The notes: generated by a model from the sequence alone, not told the origin. A DNA stretch of 64,000 nt from Colias croceus (GCF_905220415.1 NC_059568.1:14322001-14386000); one strand, 5' to 3'. Positions 44,507 to 57,365 are shown, counted from the first letter of the stretch. Numbers and translations are program-made.

Positions 44507-46479
44507 AAAGTACTCTTAAAAGACAATGTTAAATGAGTTTGTCGTTGAGACGTTCAATTTAATTCAATTCAATTAAAGTTTTATATGAAATAGTTGTAAA
44601 TTCTTTCACGGCAAATATATTGCAGGAGGCTTTATTGAAATTGTTGCGAGAAAACATATTTGATTTTAATTCTGCTAAAGTTACATAATATATTATTGTG
44701 TTTTAAAAAAATGTATTTTAATAATATGTTGGTTACATTCAATGACCATCTAAATGATAAATACGAAAAAACCGATTTAAGAAACGTTTCAAGTCGATAT
44801 TTTGCGAACTTTGCACTTAAGCTTTTTGTTAATATTGTAAAGAAAGACGTAAGCTTTTTCTTTGAATTGAACAATTCGCAGAATGAAAATTTGTTTTCAT
44901 ATATTACAATTGTTTTCATATATTCTGTTTGTTGTGGGATTGTTACACGAAAAGTACCATTTATTGATCCTGAGTGTTCAACTATTTTCAATCTAATATT
45001 TCATCAAAATCAATGCCGTTTAGCCGCGCAACTGTAACAGACATACCTTTGTCTTTTTCATTAATAAAACCATAATATACAATGTTAAAACATAAATAAA
45101 TATTAATATAAATTGCTGAAACAGTAATTGATTGAGTATCGTAATGATAATAATATTATTATATTGACATATTCCATTGACGCTTATTTCAAAGGGTTGA
45201 GCTCGGCCTAGCTTACCTGTACCTGCCCGTAATACACAAAGAACGTTAATCATTCAGAAACGAATACAAATCGATACTCCATTGAAATGTAACAAAATCA
45301 AATTCAATATTTATTAGCTACATTTGAACTTAACCTTTTAGCAGATGAGGGGCCACTTAACCCACTTTTATTTCTTTGTTTCGCAAAAAATATAATTCGT
45401 TTATTATCAGATAGATTTCCTATGTTTTATCATTAATCATTTTTATTGTAAAACCAAAACAATATCTATGTATTTTTAAAATACTTAATTGAAATGCGAA
45501 TAAAAATTGTATATTTCAATGAGAAAATTATAAAGTTGAGCTTGTGGCATGCTCGTGTCAGAAGTGAAACTTCTTTGGCGAGATTCAAAGAAACCAAAAT
45601 CATCGTCTTACTACATGGCGTGACGGTATTGCCATGATGCGACCTTGTAATTTTACTCTCAATGCCTCTAAAGAATTTTCTCCTCAAAAACAGAATATGT
45701 TATCTGTTGTATAGGAAAATAACAGACATGGGGAGGCTTGTTTGTGTTGATTAATCACACCTGAAATTTTAGGCGTCCATAGTATAGTATTCATAATCCC
45801 CTCATTATAATAATATAATGTGTTTGATATTATGTGTTTATTTATGAGGAGAAATTCGTTGTATTTCTGGTACTATGGAAAGTTTATTAATTAATTTAGA
45901 CTTAATAATTAATGTTCTTTAATTAATGTTCAACAAAAGGACAAATTTATTATAATCACACGTGGATAATTACACGCTGTTTTTGTCGCAAATATTTTAT
46001 ATCTTTATTATTGAATAGTTTCCACAATTATTTTTGATTTCATGTGTGTAATTGCGTGTACAACATTTAAAATTTTACGGAGAAATCATTGGCCGTTTTT
46101 TTTAAAGTGACTTCAAGAAAAGAAGGATCTCTTTTTGCTAGTCCGTTCAGAGATTGAACCCGGACTTACTGCACCTGTTAAACTTTCACCTGAGAGGCGG
46201 TCAACTAATAATTTCATCGTGAAATGAATATTTTATTTCCCCACGTCCATTCTATGTCCCGAGTAGTTTCCCAGAGTTGAGCAAATGTCCCTGGTGTAAA
46301 TTTTAAACTTGCCTTTGAACAGTTAAGGAGTAAGTTAAGGAAAAATTGCCACTGCAATTGTCACAAAGAGTAGACGGCATGGATATGAGATTTCTCTAAA
46401 AGGTTATTAATTATTATACCTAAAGTTAAATGATAAAAAAATTACGAGTACGATATTATAATTAAAAAAAAAAATTCCA
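44507..46479. other. Spacer
   Basis: Overlapping frames of 119 aa (minus, 44632-44991) and 125 aa (plus, 44660-45037) share one AT-rich stretch on opposite strands. Neither has a motif and I treat both as chance. One stem-loop module (45537-45596) lies inside. Confidence 0.4.
45537..45596 (-). repeat. GAAGTTTCACTTC stem-loop module, inverted copy
   Basis: AGAAGTGAAACTTCTTTGGC followed by GAGATTCAAAG. On the minus strand this matches CTTTGAATCTCGCCAAAGAA at the start of the modules at 29537 and 47545. Confidence 0.55.
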
Positions 46480-46613
46480 GTTACCATAACTTTACAAATT
46501 ACTCCGAACCGAAACTCATGAAATTTCACCTATTGGGTAGATCAGATAGCTTCGACCTACATAACTACTATTTTTCATACGTAAGGCACAACAAAGATTA
46601 CCACGGCAGCTAG
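46480..46613 (+). mobile_element. Possible Helitron fragment
   Basis: Ends CCACGGCAGCTAG|T with upstream text GAACCGAAACTCATGAAATTT, like the conserved middle of other Helitrons. No hairpin of usual length. Confidence 0.4.
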
Positions 46614-47544
46614 TAGAAACTATAAAAAAATCTCTTTTTATAAAAAATCCAAGTTTGTACGGATTTGAATGAATCTTGTTATTTGAAGAAGTGCTGACTG
46701 ATTTTGGTAGATTTATTATGCACATAGATTATGAACGGGAGGGGTGTAAGGATTTTCCTTTTCTTTATTTACTTGAATCACGGCGCAAGCGAAGTCCTGA
46801 TAGAAATAATAAGTATTTTTCTGTAGATTTTGAAATTAAACCAATAATATAAGAAACCTTCCTGGAAATCATCGTTGTTTAACATTTAATTTTCTAAGTA
46901 AGTACACATCATAAGTTCATACATTAATTTGCATTAAACATTATTAAATTATAGGTAATATTTTCACGAACTTATATTTTATCAAACATATGAAATAAAT
47001 AAATTTATTCTACAAACGATTTTAACACCAACAAATTCGTTTAAGAATCAACTAGCTTTATCCAACTCCCTCTAGTTGGTTCCCTCTTTGATTATCACTT
47101 TAATGAGGACAATGTCGATACTAGTTTGATTATGAAAAATGCTCCGTGGTGCGCTCCGCTATAATAATATATTGTGCGCTGGCCTTAATTTAACCCCATC
47201 AAAAGCAAAGCAATAACAATCTAACCAACAGCAGATACCTTACATAACCATGAATGTTCAACCACCTATTCCCTCACCTTGTAGCAACGTTACAAATTAC
47301 ATTATAATAATGGCTATCCATGCAGCAGGCGCTAACAAGCATCCATGGGTGCAGATGCATTGGAACGAGAAACTACTAATTGGGCGACAGAATATAATGG
47401 CTGACCTTTGTCCATATACAGGGTGGCCCGAAATGGCAATATTTTTGAAGGGAAACTTTAGACGCTTTGAGAGTAAAATTTCATTCGCGTCAGGGCAATA
47501 CTGTCATGTAATGGAGTAAGGTGACGATTTTGGTATCTATGAAT
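46614..47544. other. Spacer with an uncalled 89-aa frame
   Basis: The plus frame 47250-47519 has no family I recognise. TACAGGGTGGCCCGAAAT at 47427 resembles a mariner-type end but has no partner nearby. Confidence 0.3.
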
Positions 47545-47600
47545 CTTGCCAAAGAAGTTTCACATTTGACACCTGTGCTCGGCACACACGCGCTTTTTTA
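47545..47600 (+). repeat. GAAGTTTCAC stem-loop module
   Basis: AATCTTGCCAAAGAAGTTTC then CACCTGTGCTCGGCACACACGC, as at 29537. Confidence 0.55.
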
Positions 47601-48078
47601 TTGCTCACATCGTGGACTATAAGAATATAATCCAAATATGTAAGCCGATTTTTCCTAGTTTATAAGTTATGATTTTTTTGAAGTTTTATTCACTAAGAAA
47701 TTCTGAGGTATCTAATATGAGTATGATGAGTCAATACATAAGTAGGAGTACAAACATATATGGGATTTATTCTAATAGCCAACTAAAATCGACGACAAAA
47801 ACCTTATATAGTTTGGAAAATCCAAAAGTGCACGCCTCATAATCTCATCCTTTACAATAAAATATTATTTTTATTTTATTTATAATTGAGCTATTTTTCT
47901 TGCGGCCCCACCTAGATGTGAAACTGCGCAGGTTTAAGGGACTGACTACCAACTTATCTATACATATAATAAAATCGTAGGAAAGTCAAAACTGTACATT
48001 GAATATTTTTTTAAAAGAATACATAATCCATGATCTATAATCGATATAGAAGCCAAAAACATAGTTATTAGAATTTTT

Positions 48079-48120
48079 GTCTGTTTGTCTGTTTGTCTGT
48101 TTGTCTGTTTGTCTGTTTGT
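48079..48120 (+). repeat. (GTCTGTTT)n microsatellite
   Basis: Five units of GTCTGTTT, in the position where Helitron-like repeats carry GTCTGTCTG. Downstream text (GACCGAGCTAATCTCAGAAA) supports an old element. Confidence 0.85.
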
Positions 48121-48725
48121 ATGTATGTTTGACCGAGCTAATCTCAGAAAGTACTGCATAGATTCACTTCAAATTTTGCATGAATATTCCTAAGAGGTCG
48201 GGTGAGGATAGTTTAAACATATTATCATGATATCACCTTCGGGGGAGGAGCAGTGAACCTTTATTTTTCTTACATATTCCGTGTACTACGACAGCGTACA
48301 ATCTAAAGACTCATGTTTCAATGTTGGTTTCGAGTAAGCCATGCTATTATCTAGCTTTACAAAATAAAAACTATGTCATTTACGTAATTTGGGCAGAGAA
48401 ACAGTTTAATAAATTTAGTAGTATAAAGACAAATTTGAAACAGCGCCATCTATGAGATTTCGTAAAAATCAAATCAATTTACATGTTAACACTACTGAAC
48501 ATACTGTTGAAAATTAATAATTTAAATATAATCATGTTATTTATTTAACTCTTTAACCCATATCTTCCCTTCCCTATAAGGTGCGCTTATATTTCGTGTG
48601 AATATACTACATTTTTAAAAGTGAGGGTAGGTAGATGTTTATTATTTTAAGTCAAACTAGACACCATTACAATTAATCTAACATTGATTGTGTTCATTGG
48701 TTACATTTTTAAAATCTTCGAGTTT

Positions 48726-48817
48726 TATAAATTCATAAAGAATAGAAAAAATTCGATCACGAGGCGGGACTCGAACCCGCATAATTTCGTGATCGAATGT
48801 TTCTATTCTTTATAAAT
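48726..48817. repeat. Long hairpin whose loop is a tRNA T-arm
   Basis: Arms from about 48726-48762 and 48787-48817 (AAAGAATAGAAA...TTCGATCACGA with its complement). On the minus strand the loop holds GCGGG-TTCGAGT-CCCGC, a 5-bp stem with a 7-base T-loop that fits a tRNA T-arm and B box exactly. No D or anticodon arm. The left half recurs in part at 25583-25600. Confidence 0.8.
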
Positions 48818-49140
48818 TTATTATTTATAATATAAATTTGTATTTATAAAGCATTTGAATGTCATAAAACCAAAAATATCAAATTCAATCTTCGTGTTTT
48901 GTGAATTTTCACCATACAAAAGGTAAGTTATTACTTTTATAGGTATTTATTTTTTATAATGATAGCAATTCGTGTATTTTATTGGTTTTATAAAGTATTT
49001 TATTACACTTTTAGAATGAAATAATAGAATGATGAATTCTTTTTGACTTTTACAAGATTTTGAGGTGCGTTGGGAACAGTAGTTTGTTGATAAAACTTTA
49101 TTTGTAAGTAGCTTTTTTTATAGATTTACAACTTACTTTT

Positions 49141-49740
49141 GATTTTTTTATTTACAGATTCAATATTCATAAAATTATATCGCCTTTGGAAGACTATTTC
49201 TGCTGACAATTTTACAACACCACTTGAAAATTGATGATTTGATGATGAAGATAGTGGCAGCGAGGATTAAGTGGAAATTAGTAATCATCCGCTTCGTCAA
49301 TTTTTGACTGAAGTTAATGTCCAACGTATGGTTCAATCATTGGAAGTATCTCGGGTAATTTTGGAGGATATTTTTCAGGAAGGAGAGAAGGGGCGGCCAA
49401 CCATAATTATATCAAACTACATACTACGTTTTAGTACCGAAAAAAATGTTATTGCCAAATGAAACATAAATTTTGCACTCACAACTGTACAAGTTATGAT
49501 TTTAATTCTGACTTTGCTGTTATCTGATTATAATATTTATCGTTATGGCTATCGAGGCACCGACCGTACTGGGATAAGAGTACATGACTCATCATCCAGG
49601 ATTGCTTAGAGCATTTTAACACTGAAAAATATGTTATCTTTGAATCGTAGTTGCTTCATTTATTTATTTTTAATCATTTTACATAATATGTTTTATATTT
49701 GTCCATTTTCATTATATTTTATAAATAAAATGGAACCAAC
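49141..49740 (+). pseudogene. Possible spliced transposon-gene remnant
   Basis: A donor-like AAAG|GTAAGTTA at about 48921 and a strong acceptor TTTTTTTATTTACAG at 49158 bracket an intron-like stretch. Downstream text reads FDDEDSGSED, a stop, then VEISNHPLRQFL... and later EGEKGRPTIII in one frame, ending at 49462. AATAAA occurs near 49724. The acidic start followed by a basic stretch is loosely like a transposase N-terminus. Very uncertain. Confidence 0.25.
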
Positions 49741-50446
49741 ATAACTTTGTTGTGTATCATTTCTCTATTAATAACCCGTAGGCATATTTTCCGAGGCCCC
49801 ATTTAAGGTGCGGTCCTGAAATTATAAAAAGTTAATGTATACTTTTGCCTAATATAAGCTCAAGCTCATTTTTAGATAAAAAGAACTTAGTTATAAATTT
49901 AATAAAAATTTAGTAGATAAAAGAAATTAAGTATGTTACGATTTTATAAGAAAACACAGTATATTTATTAGGCGGCCGGTGGCTTGGCGGCGGTGATCTC
50001 TTTCAGGCAAAAGATATTCATCAGCTCAATAAAATTGAATAGTATGTTGTTAGTTATTCTATAAATTTACTGATTCTAATGAGCATTTCCGCATGCAAGT
50101 TGTATCGTAGTTTAGATATATCATAGTTTTGGCACATTAAAGTTCCAACAAAACCCTCAAATTTTTGAGCAGAGTTGAGCAAGATAATTTAAAAAATGTG
50201 CTGTGTTAAGTATTATAGAAAAGGTTAGTTCGTTGATAATTATTATTTCTTCATCATTAACATGTTGTTAAATGTTATTACTAAAATAAACTTTGACTGT
50301 TAATACTTTTCTTCAGTATTTACCTGTATGATTATTGCTTGGTAATTAATATGTATATTTTCATGTCGTATAGCTAATTATAAACATAAGTGTGATGTGA
50401 AACTAGCTGGATTTATTTTTACACACTCACAGCCATATATTTTATA
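49741..50446. other. Spacer
   Basis: No feature recognised. Confidence 0.4.
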
Positions 50447-50757
50447 CTAGCTTCCGCCCGCGACTCCATCCGCGCGGAAAAATTAAGATTTAGTTTTTTT
50501 TCTACGTATTTTTCCGGGATAAAAAGTATCCTATTTTATGCCCAGGATAATAAGGTATAATTATACCAAGTTTCATCGAAATCGAACCGTTAGTTTTCAC
50601 GTGATGCCTTCACATACAGACAGACAGACAGACAAAAATTTTTTTAATCACATAATATTTGGGTTTGGTATCGATCCAGTAACACCCCCTGCTATTTATT
50701 TTTTCAATATTTTCAATGTACAGAATTAACCCTTCTACAGATTTATTATATGTATAG
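50447..50757 (-). mobile_element. Helitron, longer group E
   Basis: Minus strand: TCTATACATATAATAAATCTG at the start, GCGCGGATGGAGTCGCGGGCGG and AAGCTAG at the end. The interior holds TCTGTCTGTCTGTCTG and TTTATCCCGGAAAAATACG. At 311 bp it is longer than groups A-D. Confidence 0.75.
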
Positions 50758-51064
50758 ATATAATATAGATTAAAATAGTGTTAATAGTGTAAATCATAAT
50801 ATTTTTTCACAATTAAAAATATTTCCTTTTTTCTTATGGTGTTGGCATCGAATTAAACCGCGCTGTCGTTTCGTTCACTAAAAGTGATGTTATGAGGACC
50901 GAATATGTAGCCGCCTCAACTTACGGAAACGAGAGTAACCTGCGTTGTCTATTAGTTATTGTATAGTCGAATTTAACGTTACATGGAAATTGGAATCTAA
51001 ATATATTATATATACTTATATTAAATCTGTACATGAAATATATTTCCTAAATAACTATCACGGG

Positions 51065-51796
51065 GTGATTAGGGATCGACACTGATGCTAAAGAAGCAAA
51101 GAGTAAAATTTTTGTCCGTCTGTCTGTCCGTATAACCGTTACAGAAACAAAAACTACTCGACGGATTTAAACAAAACTTGGTACAATTATTTTTCACACT
51201 CCTGAGCAGAGCAGTAACTCCATTTTTAAGCTTTCGTCGCGTGTGCAACCTTTATGGTACACAGAATAAAGCTACACAGAAATCATGTATGAAAGAAATG
51301 TTCTCACGCCTAGGCCACAGTATTACAATTTTTCCTACAGCAGGGCGACGAATGTATTTTCGCATAGCAACGGAGGGGAACTCGCGGGGGGTCAAGTGAC
51401 GCGGGCCACGTACCATTAACATGCTTAGTTTGTGGTACCGAGCGCGAAAGAAAGTCATCGTGTTTTTGTTTTGTTACTATGTAAACTAACGTAATTTAAT
51501 ACTTAGCTACATATTCTATATCGGTGCGCTCAAACTGTTAATCTACATTTAATTTAGATTATTATATTTTGAAATACTAAGTAATGTAGAATTTAAATCA
51601 CATTCATTCATGTTTTCCTCAGATTTTTGATTTTCTCCGATTTTAAGATTTTCTTATCAGAGTTTTCAATTTTAATGTAGTTAAATTTTATAAAAGACAA
51701 TTAAGAACATTCAAAAATAAAGTGTCACGTATTTTTTTTAAACGACGAATGATCTAAAACGACGTAATCGCGGACGAAGTCGCGGGCAACAGCTAG
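51065..51796 (+). mobile_element. Helitron-like element, group E, 5' edge unclear
   Basis: Ends ATCGCGGACGAAGTCGCGGGCA, ACAGCTAG|T. Its early part has GTCCGTCTGTCTGTCCGTAT and ACTCGACGGATTTAAACAAA. If one unit, it is about 730 bp; the 73-aa frame inside has no motif. Confidence 0.55.
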
Positions 51797-53851
51797 TTTT
51801 TATAATAAGTTGGTAGTCAGTCAATAAATAACCGAGTTTATAATGGTGAATTTTGAGTACACTATAAATATATAAAAAAAATAAAGAATATATATAGATA
51901 TACTAAAATTATGGAGAACAGTCGATATTTTTTTTTTGTTTATTTAATAACAATTAAACCACATCGAATCAGACCCTGAAAAATGAAAGGATTCTATTCC
52001 TGAGCATACTCAAGCGTAAGAGAAAAAAAAAGACTCGATTAGTTAAGTATTTCGGTCGCTATCGTGTTAACAAGAAAATCCTCCGCACATACAGACACAC
52101 GGACGTCCAAGACAGAACTTTTTAAAACTGTTTTTTAACTAGTTTAAATAACAAAAATGACATCAAAAATATCATGAATGTTAAAAATAGTGTTTTTTCT
52201 TAATATGTGTGTGTATGTATTATCTTACAAGTGCAATGTATGATACATAAAGACATTTTAAGTTTGAAAAATCAGATGTTTTGCGCGAAGTGACAGTAGT
52301 ACCCACCTCAACGCTTCGCTTATGAGTCGTGCAATAGCCAACAAAAATTTTGACATAAAGGTTTTGGGCCACCCTATATGATGGTAGGTATAGGTACCAT
52401 AGGTTCGCATGGTTAAGTACCTTTGATCTCGAATACAGTTAATTATGTTATCAGAATGTTATGTAACGGTTGAGAACACAATTAATATTGGTTCGGGCCA
52501 ATCATAGGGATCTTATAGCAAGGTGTATTTTGTTACGAATTTGACCAAAATCGATTCAATTCGCTATTGGAGAGTTTGCAGTATCGAATATTCCTCAATT
52601 CGTAGATATAATTCTCGTAGAGGCATCTGAAGTTTGGACAAGTTGTATAGCTATGACGGTGTACATTTAGTATACATTTTAATAAGCGATTAATTCTTAA
52701 CAATATTATATTCAAACGTCGTTTACTTCAGTTCCCTTAAAAAATCGATACATTATATACAGAATACATTTTCCGTTTTCATAAAATCATTCATACATAT
52801 TATTGTGGATTTACCATATTAATATTTATGTAGTAAGGACATCTAAAAGTTACTTAGATTTTAATCAAACTTAAAAAAAAAACCAAGACTTTTGTATATT
52901 ATGAAAATTAAGAGCCTCTAAGTTCAATATTTAATGAAAAGTCTCGCCTTACGTTTTGTTTTGCTTTTAAATTTAATTATTTAAGTGTACTATAAATAAA
53001 AACACGAAAAGACAAAAGTGACGTCTCAATAATTTTGGTCGTCGACACTTTACAATTTTATCAATGCAGATTTTTAAAATGAATCTTCTTTTAAATGGTG
53101 CTTACTAAAACTTTGGAATGCCAACGTTAACGTGCTTAGTTTTCGTAAATTAATGTAAGTGGTAATTATTAATAAAAGGTGATTTTAGTTGTATTTGTGT
53201 CCGCTTGGATTAGGTACCTACCTACTGTCAAATTATTTTGAAAAGGTAATAACTGAAAAAATGCGCATGTTTCTGAGGATGGATGTATGTATGTTTGTAA
53301 CTCTTTTACGAAAAGACTAGGCGGATCTGAATTAAACTTTACAGTAATAATAATTATTATATCATCAAAAAACACATAATGTGAATAACGCGGGGCAAGG
53401 CCTTAGCCTTTTAGAGTAGTAACTCTAAAAACACTTTTATTCCGACACTGAAAATAACTCACATTTGCGGTTCAAATTTCGATACAATCTGACCACATCT
53501 AAAGCAATAATAATCATTACTGAATGTTAAATTTATCGATGAGAAAATTAAGTTTAGCACAATGTATGTAAATTTATATTATGTAAAATGGACCGCAAAT
53601 GACAAATTTTAGTTGACCTTTTCCAACACAATTATGAATTAAAACAGGTATTATTCTCTAATCTAAAGAGAAACGTTTATAGTATTAAAACATAATATAC
53701 TTAGGTATTAATTTCTAATCTTAGAGATTTTTTTTCACTTCACCACTAAGCTACTTTTAGACACCTCTATCTAGAAGAAGCTTATTCATTCAAATTCCAT
53801 ATTTTAGCGCAGAGCAAAAATTAAAGTAGGAAGATCATTACTTATCTGTTA
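51797..53851. other. Spacer with a Helitron-like trace
   Basis: About 53260-53400 (GTATGTTTGTAACTCTTTTAC, AACGCGGGGCAAGGCC) resembles the element at 59200-59394 but lacks CTAG. GGGCCACCCTATA at 52367 resembles a mariner-type end. Otherwise AT-rich. Confidence 0.35.
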
Positions 53852-54037
53852 CTAGCTTTCCGCCCACGGCTTCGCCCGCTTTGTCTAAAACTTAATAAAT
53901 TTAATACCTACTCAAACCTTCCTTTTGAATCATTATATTTGTTAAAATAATTCGCATCAAAATTCGTTGCGTAGTCTTAAAGATTTAAGCATACAATAGG
54001 GACAGAGAAAGCGACTTTACTTTATTCTACGTAGTGA
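53852..54037 (-). mobile_element. Helitron, group A
   Basis: Minus strand: TCACTACGTAGAATAAAGTAA at the start, GCGGGCGAAGCCGTGGGCGG, AAAGCTAG at the end. Confidence 0.83.
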
Positions 54038-54432
54038 TTATTATAAAGATTCGAAAATCTATTAACAAGAGTTTTTTCAGCCGAAACTCTTCATAGAAAT
54101 TTAAAATGTCTATAAATAATAAATATGTTCAAATACTAGGTCTGTAACAGACAGCAAAGGAGCCTGTAATAAGGTCCCTTTGTAACTGAAAAAGGCTCAG
54201 AATCTCGTTGCCAATTTCAACGCAATTGTTTGGTTTAAGTACCTATGTAAATATTGTTTGTGTTAGTCCCGTGAACTGCTCAAAATAAACAGAAAGCTAT
54301 TATGTATACTAATATTTTGTTGATATGCTTCATAATATTTTGGTTATGTAGGAGTGACCTAGTTAGATGAGGGATGGTAACATCTTTCTTGAGTTGGTAT
54401 ATCACTTACGTTTTCTATTTCATCATTCATCA
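54038..54432. other. Spacer
   Basis: No feature recognised. Confidence 0.4.
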
Positions 54433-54734
54433 TCATTCCAGCCTTTCAGGACGTCCACTGCAGGACATAGGCCTCCCCCAAATTATTTCCATAACGACCG
54501 ATCACCAACGGCCTGACTCCAGCGGCCCCCCGCCACTTCAATCAGGTCGTCTGTCCACCTCGTTGTAGGCCGTCCCACACTGCGACGTCCTGTACGTGGT
54601 CGCTGAATGTTTTTTATTTGTCGTTCGTGATAAGCTCGATGTTTAACACTTTTTTTATTTAATGTGAAAAGCGTTACACTTAGAATACTTCTGATATATT
54701 TCTGTTTATAATCCATCTTCCATGTTTCCATCAT
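54433..54734 (-). pseudogene. LINE reverse-transcriptase ORF 3' end, copy 1
   Basis: The minus frame includes RRSVGRPTTRWTDDLIEVAG then GRWSQAVGDRSLWK and a stop. The GRP.TRW.DD / DR..W pattern is the typical C-terminal tail of RTE-like LINE ORF2 proteins. Past the stop the minus strand continues GGAGGCCTATGTCCTGCAGT and ends AATGATGATG. Only the last ~300 bp survive, as expected of 5'-truncated retroposition. Confidence 0.75.
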
Positions 54735-55638
54735 TCAGTAAAATTTAATCGCAAAATTTATGGACAAGCTTGTTACATTGCACATTTTTATTTCTAGCTA
54801 CTTACCCTTAATCATGCTTATTAAAACCGTGTGAAAAACTGCTTATTACACTATAATGGATAGAAATTTAAAAGGCTATACTGATTACTGATGTCTCATT
54901 ACTATATTGAAATACACAAATGATAAATGATGATGAAGGATTACAGCACAACTCCACCTACTTAATATGTAATCTACCGAGCAACTGTCACTATAATTCA
55001 GGTTAAAAATAAACCATCATTACGTTTCAGGGTAAAAACAATAAAATACAAACTGTCGTCGCACTTAGAAGGGTCTCTTTCGCAGAGCAAAGAAAACTTC
55101 CAAAGTACGTTACAAGCTTGCTTCGGACGCCTTTTTAGCGCCATTTAATTATCTTGGGATTTAAAACTCATAATATCCAGAGTGAATTTCACGAAAGGTT
55201 GACAATTTAAATGTTATATTTTTATGACGTTTTAATTAACCTGTTTCAGAGGAAATATTTTTCGGTTTTTGTCAGCTTTTTGGATGGATTTTACTCGGCG
55301 ACAATGAAATAAATCGCCTGGTGGCTTAGTTCCTTAATGTAATTGCGTTTAAATTCGCTTTATTTAGATAAAGCACCAATGAATTTTTGTTTAAAAAAAT
55401 CTTGACTAGTTTCCAATATCAATAAAGATAAGTCATAGTACTTGTAGTGTGCAGCAATTAACGGTGATTAATTCGAATCTTGTAGTAAGAATTGCTGCAA
55501 AAAAATTAAAAGCATGTATAATTTCTCTCTGAAATTGAGATCTCCTAAAATGTCGTCATACCTTTTTTCACTATGCCAACTGATGCTAACGTTATCATTG
55601 TGGTGATGATGACATTTTATCTACAAGATCTATGTTAC
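54735..55638. other. Spacer
   Basis: No feature recognised. Confidence 0.4.
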
Positions 55639-55859
55639 TAAGAGCTAGCGCGCAAACGCAAATTTTGCGCGCACGTAGCGACGCAACTTCCTATAGAGTT
55701 GATGGGAGAGACAAAATAGTTGTGGAGACAAAAGTTGCTCTTGCGCGCAAGCTCTTAACTGTTTTCAATAGTTGTTACGGACTTTCTTACTAGCCCATAG
55801 TTGATGGGAGAGACAAAATAGTTGCGGAGACAAAAGTTGCTCTTGCGCGCTAGCTCTTA
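55639..55859. mobile_element. MITE with GC-rich inverted ends and a duplicated right half
   Basis: Left end TAAGAGCTAGCGCGCAA, right end TTGCGCGCTAGCTCTTAA. About 65 bp (TTGATGGGAGAGACAAAATA, GGAGACAAAAGTTGCTCTTG, CGCGC) occur twice, ending at about 55759 and 55859, so the right terminus was tandemly copied. Confidence 0.75.
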
Positions 55860-56269
55860 ATAAATAAATTAAAAACTTAAAATAAATTTTATTCAAACCT
55901 ACGACATTCGTTAAACATGCTCACCAGCATGTAACAAGCAAATATTTATCAATTACAAAGAACTGGAACACAGTCAGCGAAACTTCACATACAGCCAGAT
56001 TGTAGGATAGTGTTGATATAATTAGTTCTGAAACTAAACCAACGGTGACATGCCTAATTGAATTTGTCAGTTTTGAACTTTGCAGACCAGAGTGCATCCT
56101 CATTGAATAAGTTTGAAATAGTTAGTTATAAGGTTAATTTAAACATATTTGAATCGAATATAATAAAAGCTTTACCTAATTTACTTTATGAATTGAAGGT
56201 GTGTTTAATGTATTCATTTTGTACCTACCACTTACGTATTCATAGAACAAAAGTATAAAACACAAAAAT

Positions 56270-56405
56270 GACTGACTGATCTATCAACACACAGCCCAAA
56301 TTACTGGACCGATCGGGTTGGAATTTTGATATTCTACCTCCAAGGTGGTGAATCATAAAATTTACTTTGACCACGAAAAACGGGAAAACTGCGGACATCA
56401 ACTAG
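56270..56405 (+). mobile_element. Helitron-like fragment
   Basis: ACTGGACCGATCGGGTTGGA in the middle and AAACTGCGGACATCAACTAG|T at the end. No TC start seen. Confidence 0.45.
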
Positions 56406-56449
56406 TTTTACATACTCTGGGAGATTATAAAAATATTCACATTTTATCG

Positions 56450-56654
56450 TTCGTTCGTTTCAGCCGTGGGACATCCACTGCTGGACAAAGGCCTCCCTGA
56501 AGGAGTTCCAGTACGACCGGTCACCGGCGGCCTGCATCCAGCGGACTGCCTGCCACTCAGACCAGGTCGTCTGTCCATCTTGTGGGAGATCGTCCCACGC
56601 TTCGTCGTCCAGTTCGTGGCCTCCATTCCAGAACCTTTTTGCTCCAACCGCCAT
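56450..56654 (-). pseudogene. LINE reverse-transcriptase ORF 3' end, copy 2
   Basis: The minus frame ends AAGDRSYWNSFREAFVQQWM, SHG and stop: the DR..W then AFVQQW signature of RTE-like ORF2 tails. The stop lies inside the shared text AGGCCTTTGTCCAGCAGTGG. Upstream it loses frame at once. Confidence 0.75.
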
Positions 56655-57365
56655 CGGTTCTACGGGCTATGGCATATAAGGCATTCTCCAAAAAATCATA
56701 ATTCGTAAAAATGAGATATTTTTACACTATTATCATTGATTCGCATTTATTACGGATATTCTAAACTATAACTATCTCAGTAATTGTTTAACCTTGGTCT
56801 AGAGCATGAATTGAACAGTTATATTATTATGGAGACGATTTCCTGTTGTAGGTACAGTTTAATGAATGTATTCAAGTAAGTAAGATTGTTCATTTGCGTT
56901 TTTTTTTCGTATTTCATGATATCTAAATTTATAAAGAGTTGAAAGTTTCTGAACTTTGCTTAGTTGATGTTGAATATTTATTTAAGTTATTAATTGCATT
57001 ATTTAACTAAGGGTTTATCTAACTAAAGAGTAACCAAGTGCCAGATTCGTACCATTCAATATTAGTATAAAATACCTAATAATAGGATAATAACCATTAT
57101 TATAAACACAATATATAAAATAAAAGAGATATTAATTAGAGTAAATTTTCTTAAACGTTTTGTTAGTAATATAATAATATCTATAGTTTAAGATTCCAAA
57201 TACGATATACGCTAGAAAATAATGCAAAAATATTATCCAATTTAAAAGCCATATGCATCGCACGATTTGCATCGAATATATTGGCTGACAGATTTCACTA
57301 TCGCACGTGATGTCGATATGCCGACAACAAAGATCGCGCATATTTCAGGTAACATTTATTATAGT
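56655..57365. other. Spacer
   Basis: No feature recognised. Confidence 0.4.

Noticed and set aside
44632..45037. Frames of 119 and 125 aa on opposite strands
   Set aside because: They overlap on AT-rich DNA, have mirror-like Phe/Lys/Asn composition and no motif.
47427..52379. Possible 5-kb mariner with ends TACAGGGTGGCCC and GGGCCACCCTATA
   Set aside because: Similarity stops after about 15 bases and the interior holds unrelated repeats; more likely two unrelated scraps.
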